From Quercus robur (Eukaryota; Streptophyta; Magnoliopsida; Fagales; Fagaceae): 64,000 nucleotides of DNA. A program made the position numbers and the translations under genes. Location of the stretch: contig NC_065545.1 in the NCBI RefSeq assembly GCF_932294415.1, positions 18,604,857 to 18,668,856 of the forward strand. The letters run 5' to 3'. The notes below the pieces were generated by a model that had not been told where the DNA came from, did not search any database, and worked only from the letters and a program-made list of their open reading frames with translations. Shown in pieces: positions 11,486 through 21,647 of this stretch; position 1 is the first letter of the stretch; each line of letters starts with the position of its first letter.

Positions 11486-12075
11486 TATAAGATATATTAT
11501 TTTATTACGTAGAAATATTATTACACAATCCACTCTCATATAAAAATTCCAAGATAATATAAAATCATAACACAAAAATTAGGAGAAGAGCAGATGTCAA
11601 AAGAAATAAAAAGGCACAACGTACACACAAAATGGGGTGTTTTACCTTTTTGACATTCTCAAGCACATATTGGTCCACCTGGCTAGAAAGGACTAATAAG
11701 TGACTTGATTTCCACTGTCCACCTCCAACCGCAGTAAAATGTCTGTGAGTCATGCTTCTTTGTCTGTGCGCTGGACTGGTTATGGTGGACCAGGGATTTT
11801 TGCATTTGTCAGTAGTTGTCTTTGGTTAATATTGAACGATTGATGTATGCGTATAAATTTGAATAATCTCATGGTAAAATCCCCAATCAAATCAAATTTA
11901 AAATTGAATCTCTTCCATATAAACCAAATCTGACCTTTTTCTTAACTTACAAATTTGAATAATTTGATCTATTTACAACGTAGTTTTTTAATTTGAATAA
12001 TTTGATCTATTTACAATGTAGATTTTTTTTTTCCTTAGTCTAATATCTAAACTTTTCAATATAATAAAACTTATT
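11486..12075 (+). repeat. Segmental block D, direct copy of 55131-55720
   Basis: Near-identical to 55131-55720 in the same orientation (shared GATATATTATTTTATTACGT through CTTTTCAATATAATAAAACTT). Non-coding AT-rich sequence. Confidence 0.9.
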
Positions 12076-12113
12076 TGCATTAAATTTCTCTATGGTAAAA
12101 GTAGTTATTCAAT

Positions 12114-12838
12114 GGTAATAGGAGGGTCCCTTGAGATAGTTGTAGTATCTTGATATCATCTTAACCCCATGATAATTATTGCATCTAATTTGAGAACATG
12201 GAAATGTTCTTTTTCCTTTTGTTGCTTGAGTGGGCAATTGGGCATGCCAAAATTGCTTGATAAGATTTGTATAGAGCTTTTCGTGCTAGTCCACAAGCTA
12301 ATAATCAAATCAACAAAACCATTAAATGATCACATGTTTATTGCTTCCGATTTCTTTTATTGTTTTGAATCTTAAAACTTTAAAGTGTGGTGAGGCCCCC
12401 TTCCCCAACTTCCACGAATCTTTAAATCTTTGATATGATGATAGTAGAATACACAATTAATTATCAATTTAAAGAAGACCCATTAAAGTGTAATGAGGCT
12501 GTCAAGAGTTATACCACAATTGATATTTTTTTTTTTTTAGTATTAATAAATATGTCGAATTCAAATCTTACTTCTCTAACTAACAAATTAAGGAAAATAA
12601 AAAAAATGTGATCAACTCTAATATGGCAAACTGTGAGTAGGGTTGTTCATGGGTTAGACTGAGTTGGGTTTTTGTCCAACCCAGAAGGGTTGGAATTGAC
12701 CCGATCACTTGTGTCCCCAAGATCTGGACCGGGTGCTGACCGATATGAGGAGTCAATTCAAGTAGACCTACTCAGGTAGCAATTAGTCTTCGGTCGAAGT
12801 CTGGTTGGCCGAATTTGTTGGGTCTTGATGAGATCTTG
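12114..12838 (+). repeat. Tandem block C, second unit
   Basis: Diverged direct copy of 10515-11290. Unlike unit 1 it continues past GAGATCTTG into GTCGGATCTCATCAGATTTG. That continuation recurs at 56535-56595, so unit 2 preserves the older arrangement. Confidence 0.9.
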
Positions 12839-12889
12839 TCGGATCTCATCAGATTTGGCCCAAACTGACTGGAAAACTGCTCATTATTC

Positions 12890-13821
12890 TTAAAATATTT
12901 AATTTTCTAATAAAGAAAAAAATGTTTCAAATTTTTGCTCATTCATTAAAAATAAATAAATAAATAAACCTTCTATCTGGGACTCTAATTTACTTTTCTG
13001 TTGACAACAAAATGAAGTTGTTTTTCCTTGCACTTTTCTTCTTCATCAACAAAAAATTACACTACCGTTCCAACCAATTGATCTATATTTATATCTGTGA
13101 TTTCTTTCTTCATTCTTTATTTCTCTTTCTCCAATCTATGTTTTCTTAGTACAATAATTGTTTGATCAAGTAGTTTTCTTAGCTTTTATCTCTATTTGCT
13201 CCAATTCTAAGAGAGTGACCATGTGTATGGTTAAAAAACCGTACACTTCAAACGCAAAAATTTATATCAATTTTTTTTTCTTAGTTCACATTTACTCCTA
13301 GTCACACTCCTAAGTTTGTTATTATTCTTCTTTATCATATATTTGTATTTAATTAATATTACATATAAATATAATAAGTTATTATACATTCAATGGTTGT
13401 TGTCTTACTAATCTTTAAACTATTAATAATTTTTTAGACTATTACAAGATATAGTCGTATTGTGTACTAAATTGTATTTATTTTAGATTATTGTATATAA
13501 TATGGAAGCTGTATATACCAAAAAAAAAATTAATCATTTTATTTTTTAATCGCTCCCATATATTCTGTTTGCCATCCTCATGTGCACCTAGCCAAATTAT
13601 TTTATAGAATTTTCTTCCGCCTCCTGTGATTCTCCATGTAATTTTAGGCACCAGTATAAAGCTATTCTAGAAAAGTTATGTGAGAAAACGTCAACTTAGC
13701 GATCAAGGGGGGTAATAACATGATTATGTAACTAGCCCCCTTTTTATGTTTTTCCTGTGTTACATGTGGTCAAGAGTCATGATAGAAGATCGTCTATAAA
13801 CTTTGAGGAATCAAATCAAAG
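12890..13821. other. Non-coding stretch, nothing recognised
   Basis: AT-rich sequence without a recognisable gene, transposon end or repeat array. Short poly-A and poly-T runs only. Confidence 0.5.
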
Positions 13822-13829
13822 GATAAAAT

Positions 13830-16264
13830 TAGGGGTGGCAAAATCAACCTAAACCCATTTGTCCACCCAAACCCACCCAATTATTAATTGGGTTAAATGG
13901 GTATTAACCCAATTAAACCCAATTAACATTAATGTTTATTGGGTTTTAATTGGGTACCCAATTAGACCCAATTATGATCTAACTATCATTTCTACAAATT
14001 ACCCAACTCTAAAATGCTCCAAAACCATTAAAATTACCAAAATACCCCCCAAAACCCAAAAAATGACCAAAATACCACCGAATCCCAAAAAATGACCAAA
14101 ATACCCTAGAAACCTAAAAATGACCAAAATACCCCCAAAACCTAAAAATGACCAAAATTCCCTCGAAACCCATAAAATGACCAAAATACCCCCGAAATCG
14201 AAAAAATGACCAAAATACCCCCGAAACCTAAAAATTACCAAAATCCCTCTGAAACCTAAAAAAGGGGCAAAATAACCCCAAAGCTTAAAAAATGACCAAA
14301 ATAACCCCAAAACCTAAAAAATGACCAAAATACCCCCCCGAAACCTAAAAAAATGACAAAAATACCCTCAAAACCTAAAAAATGGCCAAAATAACCCCGA
14401 AACCTAAAAATTGATCAAAATAATCTAGAGACTTAAAAATGACCAAAATACCCCCCTAAAACTATAAAATGACCAAAATACCCCCTAAACCTAAAAAATG
14501 ACCAAAATACCCATGAAACCTAGAAAATGACCAAAATACCCTCAAACCTATAAAGTGACGAAAATACCCCTAAACCTTACCCAAATAAACCCAAAACCTC
14601 TAAAATGGCCACAAACTACTTGAAACCTCTAAAATTACCAAAAATACCCTGAAACCCCTAAAACGACCAAAATACCTCTAAACCTAAAAAAGACCAAAAT
14701 ACCCATCAAAATATCTAAATGACCAACATACCACTAATCCTATAAGATGAACAAAATACACTCGAAGCCTCTAAAATTACCAAAATAGGGGTTTACGGTA
14801 TTTTGGATGTTTCGAGGGTATTTTAGTTAAATTAAAGGTTCTAAGAGTATTTCAGTCATTTTGTAGGTTTTGAGGGAATGTCACTAATTTTTTAGGTTTT
14901 AGGGGTGTTTAGTTAACTTTTAGATTTTGGGGCCTTTTTTTTTGTAATTTTCTAGGTTTTGGAGGTCGTTAAATAACTTTTTAGGTTTTGGGGATATTTC
15001 AATCATTCTTTAGGTTTCTGAGTTATCTTAGTCATTTTTAGGTTTAGGGGTTATTTTGGTCATTTTTTATGTTTAGGGAGTATTTTGGTCATTTTTTTAT
15101 TTTAGGAGGGATTTGGGTAATTTTTTAGGTTTAGGGTGCATTTTTATCGACTTATAGGTTTAAGGGGCATTTTTGTCATTTTATAGGTTTCGGGGTATTT
15201 TGGTCATTTTTTAGGTTTCGAGAATATTTTAGTCATTTTAAGGTTTAGGGGTTATTTTTGTCATATTTAGGTTTCAGGGGTACTTTGGTCATTTTTTAGG
15301 TTTCAGGGGGCATTTCAGTTAATTTTTGGGTTTCGAGGGTATTTCGATCATTTTTTAGGTTTCGAGGGTATTTTGATATATTTTTTTTTTGGTTTTCGGG
15401 GTATTTTGGTCATTTTTAGGTTTCGGGAGGTATTTTGGTAATTTTTTGGTTTCAGGTGTATTTTGGTCATTTTATGGGTTTTGGGGGTATTTTGGTAATT
15501 TTTTAGGTTTCAAGGGTATTTTGGTCATTTTTTGGATTCCTGGGGGTATTTTGGTCATTTTGTAGGTTTCGTGATTATTTTGGTAATTTTTAGGTTTCAT
15601 GGGTATTTTGGTCATTTTTTAGGTTCTGGGGGTATTTTGATCATTTTTTGGTTTTGGGGGTATTTTGGTCATTTTTTGGGTTTTAAGGGTATTTTGTTCA
15701 TTTTTTGGATTTTGGGGGTATTTTGGTAATTTTTTGGGTTTCGGGTGTATTTTGGTCATTTTTTAGGTTTCGGGGGTATTTTGGTAATTTTTTGGGTTTC
15801 GGGGGTATGTTGGTCATTTTTTGGATTTCGGGGGTATTTTAGTAATTTTCTGGGTGTCGGGAGTATTTTGGTAATTTTTTGGCTTTCGGGGGTATTTTGG
15901 TAATTTTATAGGTTTCGGGGGTATTTTGGTCATTTTTTAGGTTTCGGGAGCATTTTGGTCATTTTTTAGGTTTCAGGGGTATTTTTGTCATTTTTTGGGT
16001 TTTGGGGGTATTTTGGTAATTTTAAATTTGAGGGTATTTTGGTCATTTTTGAAGATTTTAGAGTATTTTGGTCATTTTCACTTTAGTAGCATTTTGGTAA
16101 TTTTGATAATTGGGTAATTGGGTGGGTTGGGGTTTACCCATAATAATTGGGTTGGGTTGGATTTGGGTTAGAAGCAATTAATTAAATGGGTTTTAATAGG
16201 TAAATGGGTTTTATATACCCAACCCAATTATGTTCACCCCAACCCCACTTATTTGCCACCCCTA
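13830..16264. mobile_element. hAT-type non-autonomous element made of inverted minisatellite arrays, 2,435 bp
   Basis: Exact terminal inverted repeats TAGGGGTGGCAAA (13830-13842) and TTTGCCACCCCTA (16252-16264) are flanked by a perfect 8-bp duplication GATAAAAT (13822-13829, 16265-16272). That combination is diagnostic of hAT elements of the Ac type. Just inside both ends lies sequence rich in the ACCCAATT/AATTGGGT motif. The interior is a minisatellite of about 28-32 bp units. From about 13,990 to 14,785 it runs as CCAAAATACCCCCGAAACC.., and from about 14,795 to 16,110 the same unit runs in the opposite orientation (GGTATTTTGGTCATTTTTT). The element could fold into an imperfect hairpin over 1 kb long. 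No transposase is present. ORFs such as GYFGHFLGF-type repeats are artefacts of the tandem unit. Confidence 0.9.
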
Positions 16265-16560
16265 GATAAAATAGACTTGTTTTTAAGTTGAGGAATTAAA
16301 TCAACATAATTGAAAGTTCAAGGACTAATAATAATATTGACACTATTAACGTACAGTAGAGTAGTAACCAAATTGAACTTTTCCTAGTACTTCAATAATT
16401 GTGAATTGAGCTTTATTTTAAGTATTCCTACCTAAAAATTCCCATACTGGCTAGTCTCTTTTGTAAATTGTTTACGTATGTTGACCAATATACTATATAT
16501 TTAGACTTAGAAAAAAAGAGAGACAGACTCCATTTTTTCACTTCTTCGATCTGAAAAACG
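16265..16560 (+). repeat. Extra copy of the PhzF gene upstream region
   Basis: Nearly identical to 17688-17983, which lies directly before the ATG at 18000. It starts at the hAT target duplication GATAAAAT and stops at CTGAAAAACG, where the sequence jumps back into minisatellite. It is a displaced promoter-proximal segment, not followed by coding sequence. Confidence 0.9.
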
Positions 16561-17687
16561 TATTTTGGTCATTTTATGGGTTTTGGGGGAATTTTGGTAA
16601 TTTTTAGGTTTCAAGGGTATTTTGGTCATTTTTTGGATTCCTGGGGGTATTTCAGTTAATTTTTGGGTTTCGAGGGTATTTCGATAATTTTTTAGGTTTC
16701 GAGGGTATTTTGATATTTTTTTTTTTGGGTTTTGGGGGTATTCTGGTCATTTTTAGGTTTCGGGCGTATTTTGGTCATTTTCTATGTTTCGGGAGGTATT
16801 TTGGTAATTTTTTGGTTTCGGGTGTATTTTGGTCATTTTATGGGTTTTGGGGGTATTTTGGTAATTTTTAGGTTTCAAGGGTATTTTGGTCATTTTTTGG
16901 ATTCCTGGGGGTATTTTGGTCTTTTTGTAGGTTTCGTGATTATTTTGGTAATTTTTAGGTTTCATGGGTATTTTGGTCATTTTTTAGGTTTTGGGGGTAT
17001 TTTGATCATTTTTTGGGTTTTGGGGGTATTTTGGTCATTTTTTGGGTTTTAAGGGTATTTTGTTCATTTTTTGGATTTTGGGGGTATTTTGGTAATTTTT
17101 TGGGTTTCGGGTGTATTTTGGTAATTTTTTGGGTTTCGGGTGTATTTTGGTCATTTTTTGGGTTTCGGGGGTATTTTGGTAATTTTTTGGGTTTCGGGGG
17201 TATGTTGGTCATTTTTTGGATTTCGGGGGTATTTTGGTAATTTTATGGGTTTCGGGGGTATTTTGGTCATTTTTTAGGTTTCGGGAGTATTTTGGTCATT
17301 CTTTGTGTTTCAGGAGTATTTTGTTAATTTTTAGGTTTCGGGGGTGTTTTGGTCATTTTTTGGGTTTCTGGGGTATTTTGGTCATTTTTTAGATTTCGGG
17401 GGTATTTTTGTCATTTTTTGGATTTTGGGGGTATTTTGGTAATTTTAAATTTGAGGGTATTTTGGTCATTTTTGAAGATTTTAGAGTATTTTGGTCATTT
17501 TCACTTTAGTGGCATTTTGATAATTTTGATAATTGGGTAATTGGGTGGGTTGGGGTTTACCCATAATAATTGGGTTGGGTTGGATTTGGGTTAGAAGCAA
17601 TTAATTAAATGGATTTTAATAGGTAAATGGGTTTTATATACCCAACACAATTATGTTCACCCCAACCCCACTTATTTGCCACCCCTA
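16561..17687 (+). repeat. Second copy of the right half of the minisatellite element
   Basis: Units of GGTATTTTGGTCATTTTTT type in the same order as about 15,300-16,264, ending in the same right terminus TTTGCCACCCCTA (17675-17687) and another GATAAAAT (17688-17695). With 16265-16560 this forms a tandem duplication of about 1.4 kb. Copy number between landmarks differs slightly (offset about 1,333 near the left, 1,423 at the right end), as expected of an unstable minisatellite. Confidence 0.85.
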
Positions 17688-17999
17688 GATAAAATAGACT
17701 TGTTTTTAAGTTGAGGAATTAAATCAACATAATTGAAAGTTCAATGACTAATAATAATATTGACACTATTAACGTACAGTAGAGTAGTAACCAAATTGAA
17801 CTTTTCCTAGTACTTCAATAATTGTGAATTGAGCTTTATTTTAAGTATTCCTACCTAAAAATTCCCATACTGGCTAGTCTCTTTTGTAAATTGCTTACGT
17901 ATGTTGACCAATATACCATATATTTAGACTTAGAAAAAAAGAGAGACAGACTCCATTTTTTCACTTCTTCGATCTGAAAAACGTAACTCTCATTGAAAC
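17688..17999 (+). promoter_or_regulatory. Presumed promoter and 5' leader of the PhzF-like gene
   Basis: Upstream region directly before the ATG at 18000. It is AT-rich, with a TATATATTTAGA motif at about 17,923 and a purine-rich leader (AAAAAAAGAGAGACAGACTC). An almost identical copy sits 1.4 kb upstream. The promoter role is inferred from position only. Confidence 0.4.
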
Positions 18000-18757
18000 A
18001 TGGCAAAGAAACCTGTCAAGTACTGCGTGGTACTTCTCAGTTCTCTCTATCTGTGTTACATATTTATCAATGGGATTCTGAGTTTGTAGTGGGACTTAAT
18101 TGGCAGGTGGACACGTTCACTGAGTCAGCGTTCAAGGGGAACCCGGCAGCTGTATGTTTGTTAGAGGAAGAAGATCAAAGGGACGAGAAGTGGTTTCAAC
18201 TGGTGGCAGCCGAGTTCAACATCTCCACTACGTGTTACTTGACTCAGCTCACTCACTCTGACTCACCCACTCCTCACTTCCGTATCAGATGGTTCAGCCC
18301 TGTAGCTGAGGTATGTGCTTTGGCTTGTAACTCATTGACAAAATAAAGAAATAGCAAATCAGATAATAAAAATAAAATAAAAATTTGTTGTGTATGTACG
18401 CATGCTACTTGTTTTTTTTTTTTTTGGAGAAGGACATGCTACTTGTAGTTGGTAAAAAAGAAAGTAGAGAATTATAAAAAGAAAAGATATTTATTATTAA
18501 TTTACTACTTTCTTTGGGAGGCTATATTAATTTGCCGCCCAAAAAAAAGAAAAAGAAATATTAGAATTTTGAAATTTGAAAGAAAAAGGAATTAGTTTAA
18601 AAAAAAAAAAAACAGTTAAATGCGCCTTTGAATAGCCTTTTTATGAGGGCTACAAAAGTTCAGTTTATTTTTATTATTATTATTATTTAAAAAAAAAAAA
18701 AAGACTAACATATCTGTATCTAAAAAATCTGGGATTCGAAGAAAATGTACATAAGTA

Positions 18758-18987
18758 CAGGAATGGAGCCAGAACTTTGAGTTAGGGGGACAATTTTATC
18801 GTTGAGATTTCAACCTCTGATTTTGCTACTTAGATGTTGAGATTTTTTTTTTTTGGTAGGTAAGAATAAAATTATTTTTGTGTAGATTTTTTTTTTTTTT
18901 TTAAAAGGGCAAGGTTATTTATTTTTGATAAAATTAGTTAATTGAGCCTAATTTTGTTTTTAGTTTTACTCGTAATTTTTGTTGTTG

Positions 18988-19021
<34 letters not shown>

Positions 19022-19404
19022 GGCTTGTATATTTTGTTTTAGATTTTAGATCTATAAATTTTTTTATGGTCACTAAAATGAGGAAAATTCTAGAGTTACA
19101 AGTTTTTTATAAATTATTTATGTAATAAATGGTTACTGATAAGTAAAAAAATGATGTGAGTAGTGTGCCCATATGTGAACCAATAAGAATTTGCTGTAAA
19201 AAAAATTTGTAAAAATGTTATAAAAAAGTTTGTGAGTATAACATTACTCTTAAAAGAATCAATTATATTGTTAAAGGGAAATAAGATGTAATTTTATAAA
19301 ACAAAATTGCTAAAATTAATACACATATATATAATAATAATAAATTTTAAAAAAAAAATTAGGGGGGGCCATTGCCCCCCGGTCCAACGGTAGTTCTGCC
19401 CATG
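18758..19404. mobile_element. hAT-like non-autonomous element in PhzF intron 2, 647 bp
   Basis: Perfect 8-bp duplication CATAAGTA (18750-18757 and 19405-19412) around CAGGAATGGAGCCAGAACTT at the left and GTAGTTCTGCCCATG at the right. The interior is T-rich with a run of over 30 T at about 18,990-19,020 and no coding capacity. Related terminal sequence (GGAGCCAGGGGGGTTCGG) occurs at 57917. Confidence 0.8.
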
Positions 19405-19614
19405 CATAAGTAAATAAGTTAAAAAGCTTAAAGTTGAAAGCTAAAAGCTAATCCAAATGGCTATCATGCTAGATAAAAATTTGGCTTGCCAAGTAATATA
19501 GTTCTAGATAAAAATTTGAACTTTTTTATATTGTGACAGCATTATTTGCCCGTTTGACATATTGTAGGAATTATAAAAATTGTAGAACTTTAGTAATAGA
19601 GCTACTGCGATATA

Positions 19615-19887
19615 CTCCCTCCATCCCATTTTGTTTGTCCTGTTTGAAAAGTCAAATATTTGAAGGGAACATCATTTATTATCTTGTCTACTTTATAAAA
19701 ATGTATAAGTTTATAAAACTACCCTTAAATAAATTTATTAGCTTTTTTTAAAAAGAGTTATTCTTAATGAGGCTTGGGGGTATAATAGGAACATTAGTAA
19801 ACTAATAACTTTTATTTTTAGAAACAGGACAATATTTTGGGACATCCCAAAATGGAATAGAGGACAAACAAAGTGGGACGGAGGGAG
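19615..19887. mobile_element. Stowaway-type MITE in PhzF intron 2, 273 bp
   Basis: CTCCCTCCATCCCATTTTGT at the left and the inverted GTGGGACGGAGGGAG at the right, flanked by TA dinucleotides (19613-19614, 19888-19889). The CTCCCTCC terminus with a TA target is the hallmark of Stowaway elements of the Tc1/mariner superfamily. Confidence 0.9.
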
Positions 19888-21647
19888 TACAACTTTAATG
19901 TTTTGTGTTTTCGTCAAATTACAGTGAATAGTGTTTTAGGCCCTTAGGGTTCGTTTAGTTGGAGAGATAGAAAAGTGAAAAAATTATAAAATACTAATAG
20001 TGAATTATAGAGTTTTTTCCCTAAAAGTTCCAATTTTCAACTTTAGAGCTTTGGGGACCTCTTGAAAGAACTCTTTTAGGATTGCTAGACACCCCAATTT
20101 TTGGCTTAAAGCGCTTTTCAGCACAAAAAACACCAGACGGATCATATGATTTCGATTGGCATGCCATTTATGTTCATTATCAGTTAGATTTCATTTAAGG
20201 CTTAATCATAACATGATGTATTTAAGAATGTTTATTTTCTTTTGGAATTCAATATCTTACAATGATTTATTTGCATGTGAATCTTATAGCAGCCAAATTT
20301 TGATTAAAGAGTAATTGACACTGCAATGTTTGATAACCTTTTGCAGCTTCAGCTTTGTGGTCATGCCACATTGGCTGCTGCACACACAATCTTTACTTCT
20401 AGTTTTATGAATTCTAGCATTGTGGAATTTGTCACTGTATCCGGAATTGTGACTGCTAGAAGGGTTCCCGAAATCAAAACAACCGATGGTTTGAATTCTC
20501 AGAATGGCGAATCACATGAGATCTTTCTTATTGAATTGAATTTTCCTACCACCCCAATGACTGATTTAAATTCTGCTGAGGTTTTAACAATTTCCAATGC
20601 CCTGAATGGTGCTTCTGTGATTGATATAAAGAGGACAACTGCTAAAGATGATATCGTTGTAATACCTCCATACTTTTTCTCTTTGATTTAATATATCTTT
20701 TACTCATAAGTTTTGAGTATCATATAGTAATATATGCATTTGAAAGTTCCCTGAGAGAATATAATGTTGGCTTAACATGAATGATATGAACTATTGTGTG
20801 TATTGTTTTTGACCCAATTGAGAATCATGACTAGTCTTATCTGTTGACATGATCATTAGATTCGATGTATAATTGGTTGGAATATTTCTAACAACCTTTG
20901 TGTGCCTAAGTGATTCTCAAAGCAAAAGTGGCATCTTTTTGACTGACAGATGAAATTTTTGTTAAGTACTAGGAACTAAGATAATGGTCTTTTGCTGGTC
21001 ATTCTCCCATCAGGACAAGCTGTTGAAGAACTACAGCCACAGTTTGATGCAATACGCAAATGTCCAGGAAGGGGGATAATTATTTCAGGGGTTGCTCCCC
21101 TAGGGTCTGGATTTGACTATTACTATCGATATTTCGGCCCAAAATTTGGGATCAATGAGGTAAAATATTTGGTCTCAAACAATGTAATGCTTTTCAAAAA
21201 CTTGATGTTATAAATCAATTTCTAGATAACATTAGAAATCCTTTAGTTTCTGGGGTGCTACTAGAATTCAGAACTAAAAAAGGAAAGGGGAAAAAAGTAA
21301 CTCCTCTTTCGGTTATTGTCTAAAATTGAAATTGAACTAGTGGGGAGTCCTCTTACTTCTCACTTCTCTTTTAGGATCCTGTAACTGGGAGTGCAAATTG
21401 TGCCTTAACACCATACTGGAGCAAAAAATTGGGGAAGTGTGATTTGATTGCTTATGCGGTATTCTTGCTATCTCTAGTGCATTGAAACTTATGTAATCTT
21501 TGTCTTCATTGTATAATTTACATTGTTTACTTTGTCCAGGCATCACCTAGAGGTGGAGTACTAAACATTCATTTAGACTAACAAAACCAAACAGTGCTTC
21601 TGCGAGGAAAAGCCATTACTGTCATGGAAGGGTCTCTTCTAGTTTAG

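Larger units (their letters stand above)
18000..21647 (+). pseudogene. PhzF/phenazine-biosynthesis-like family protein, six exons, probably disabled
   Basis: Plant PhzF-family proteins are cytosolic isomerase-like proteins with the diaminopimelate epimerase fold; their plant substrate is not established. Exons by GT-AG rules: 18000-18029 (MAKKPVKYCV), 18107-18310 (VDTFTESAFKGNPAAVCLLE .. VAE), 20347-20658 (LQLCGHATLAAAH), 20998-21159 (AVEELQPQFDAIRKCPGRG), 21375-21458 (DPVTGSANCALTPYW) and 21540-21647 (ASPRGGVLNIHLD). The residues known to matter in bacterial PhzF are present: Glu in VAE, His in CGHAT, Asp in DPVTGSA. Two faults are visible. The acceptor before exon 4 reads TTTGCTG instead of an AG (20996-20997), and TAA at 21579-21581 follows HLD, cutting the usual C-terminus by about 18 codons (original stop at 21645). 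A cryptic AG at 21012-21013 would shift the frame. Intron 2 (2.0 kb) holds two transposons. Confidence 0.85.

Noticed and set aside
13999..17540. Many ORFs with repeating GYFGHFLGF or ITKIPPKPKN-like peptides on both strands
   Set aside because: They are translations of the 30-bp minisatellite units; frames change with unit length and no start or family is evident.
13990..17540. Regular array with similar spacing, considered as CRISPR-like
   Set aside because: Units are contiguous without unique spacers, the setting is a plant nuclear genome, and no cas genes are present.
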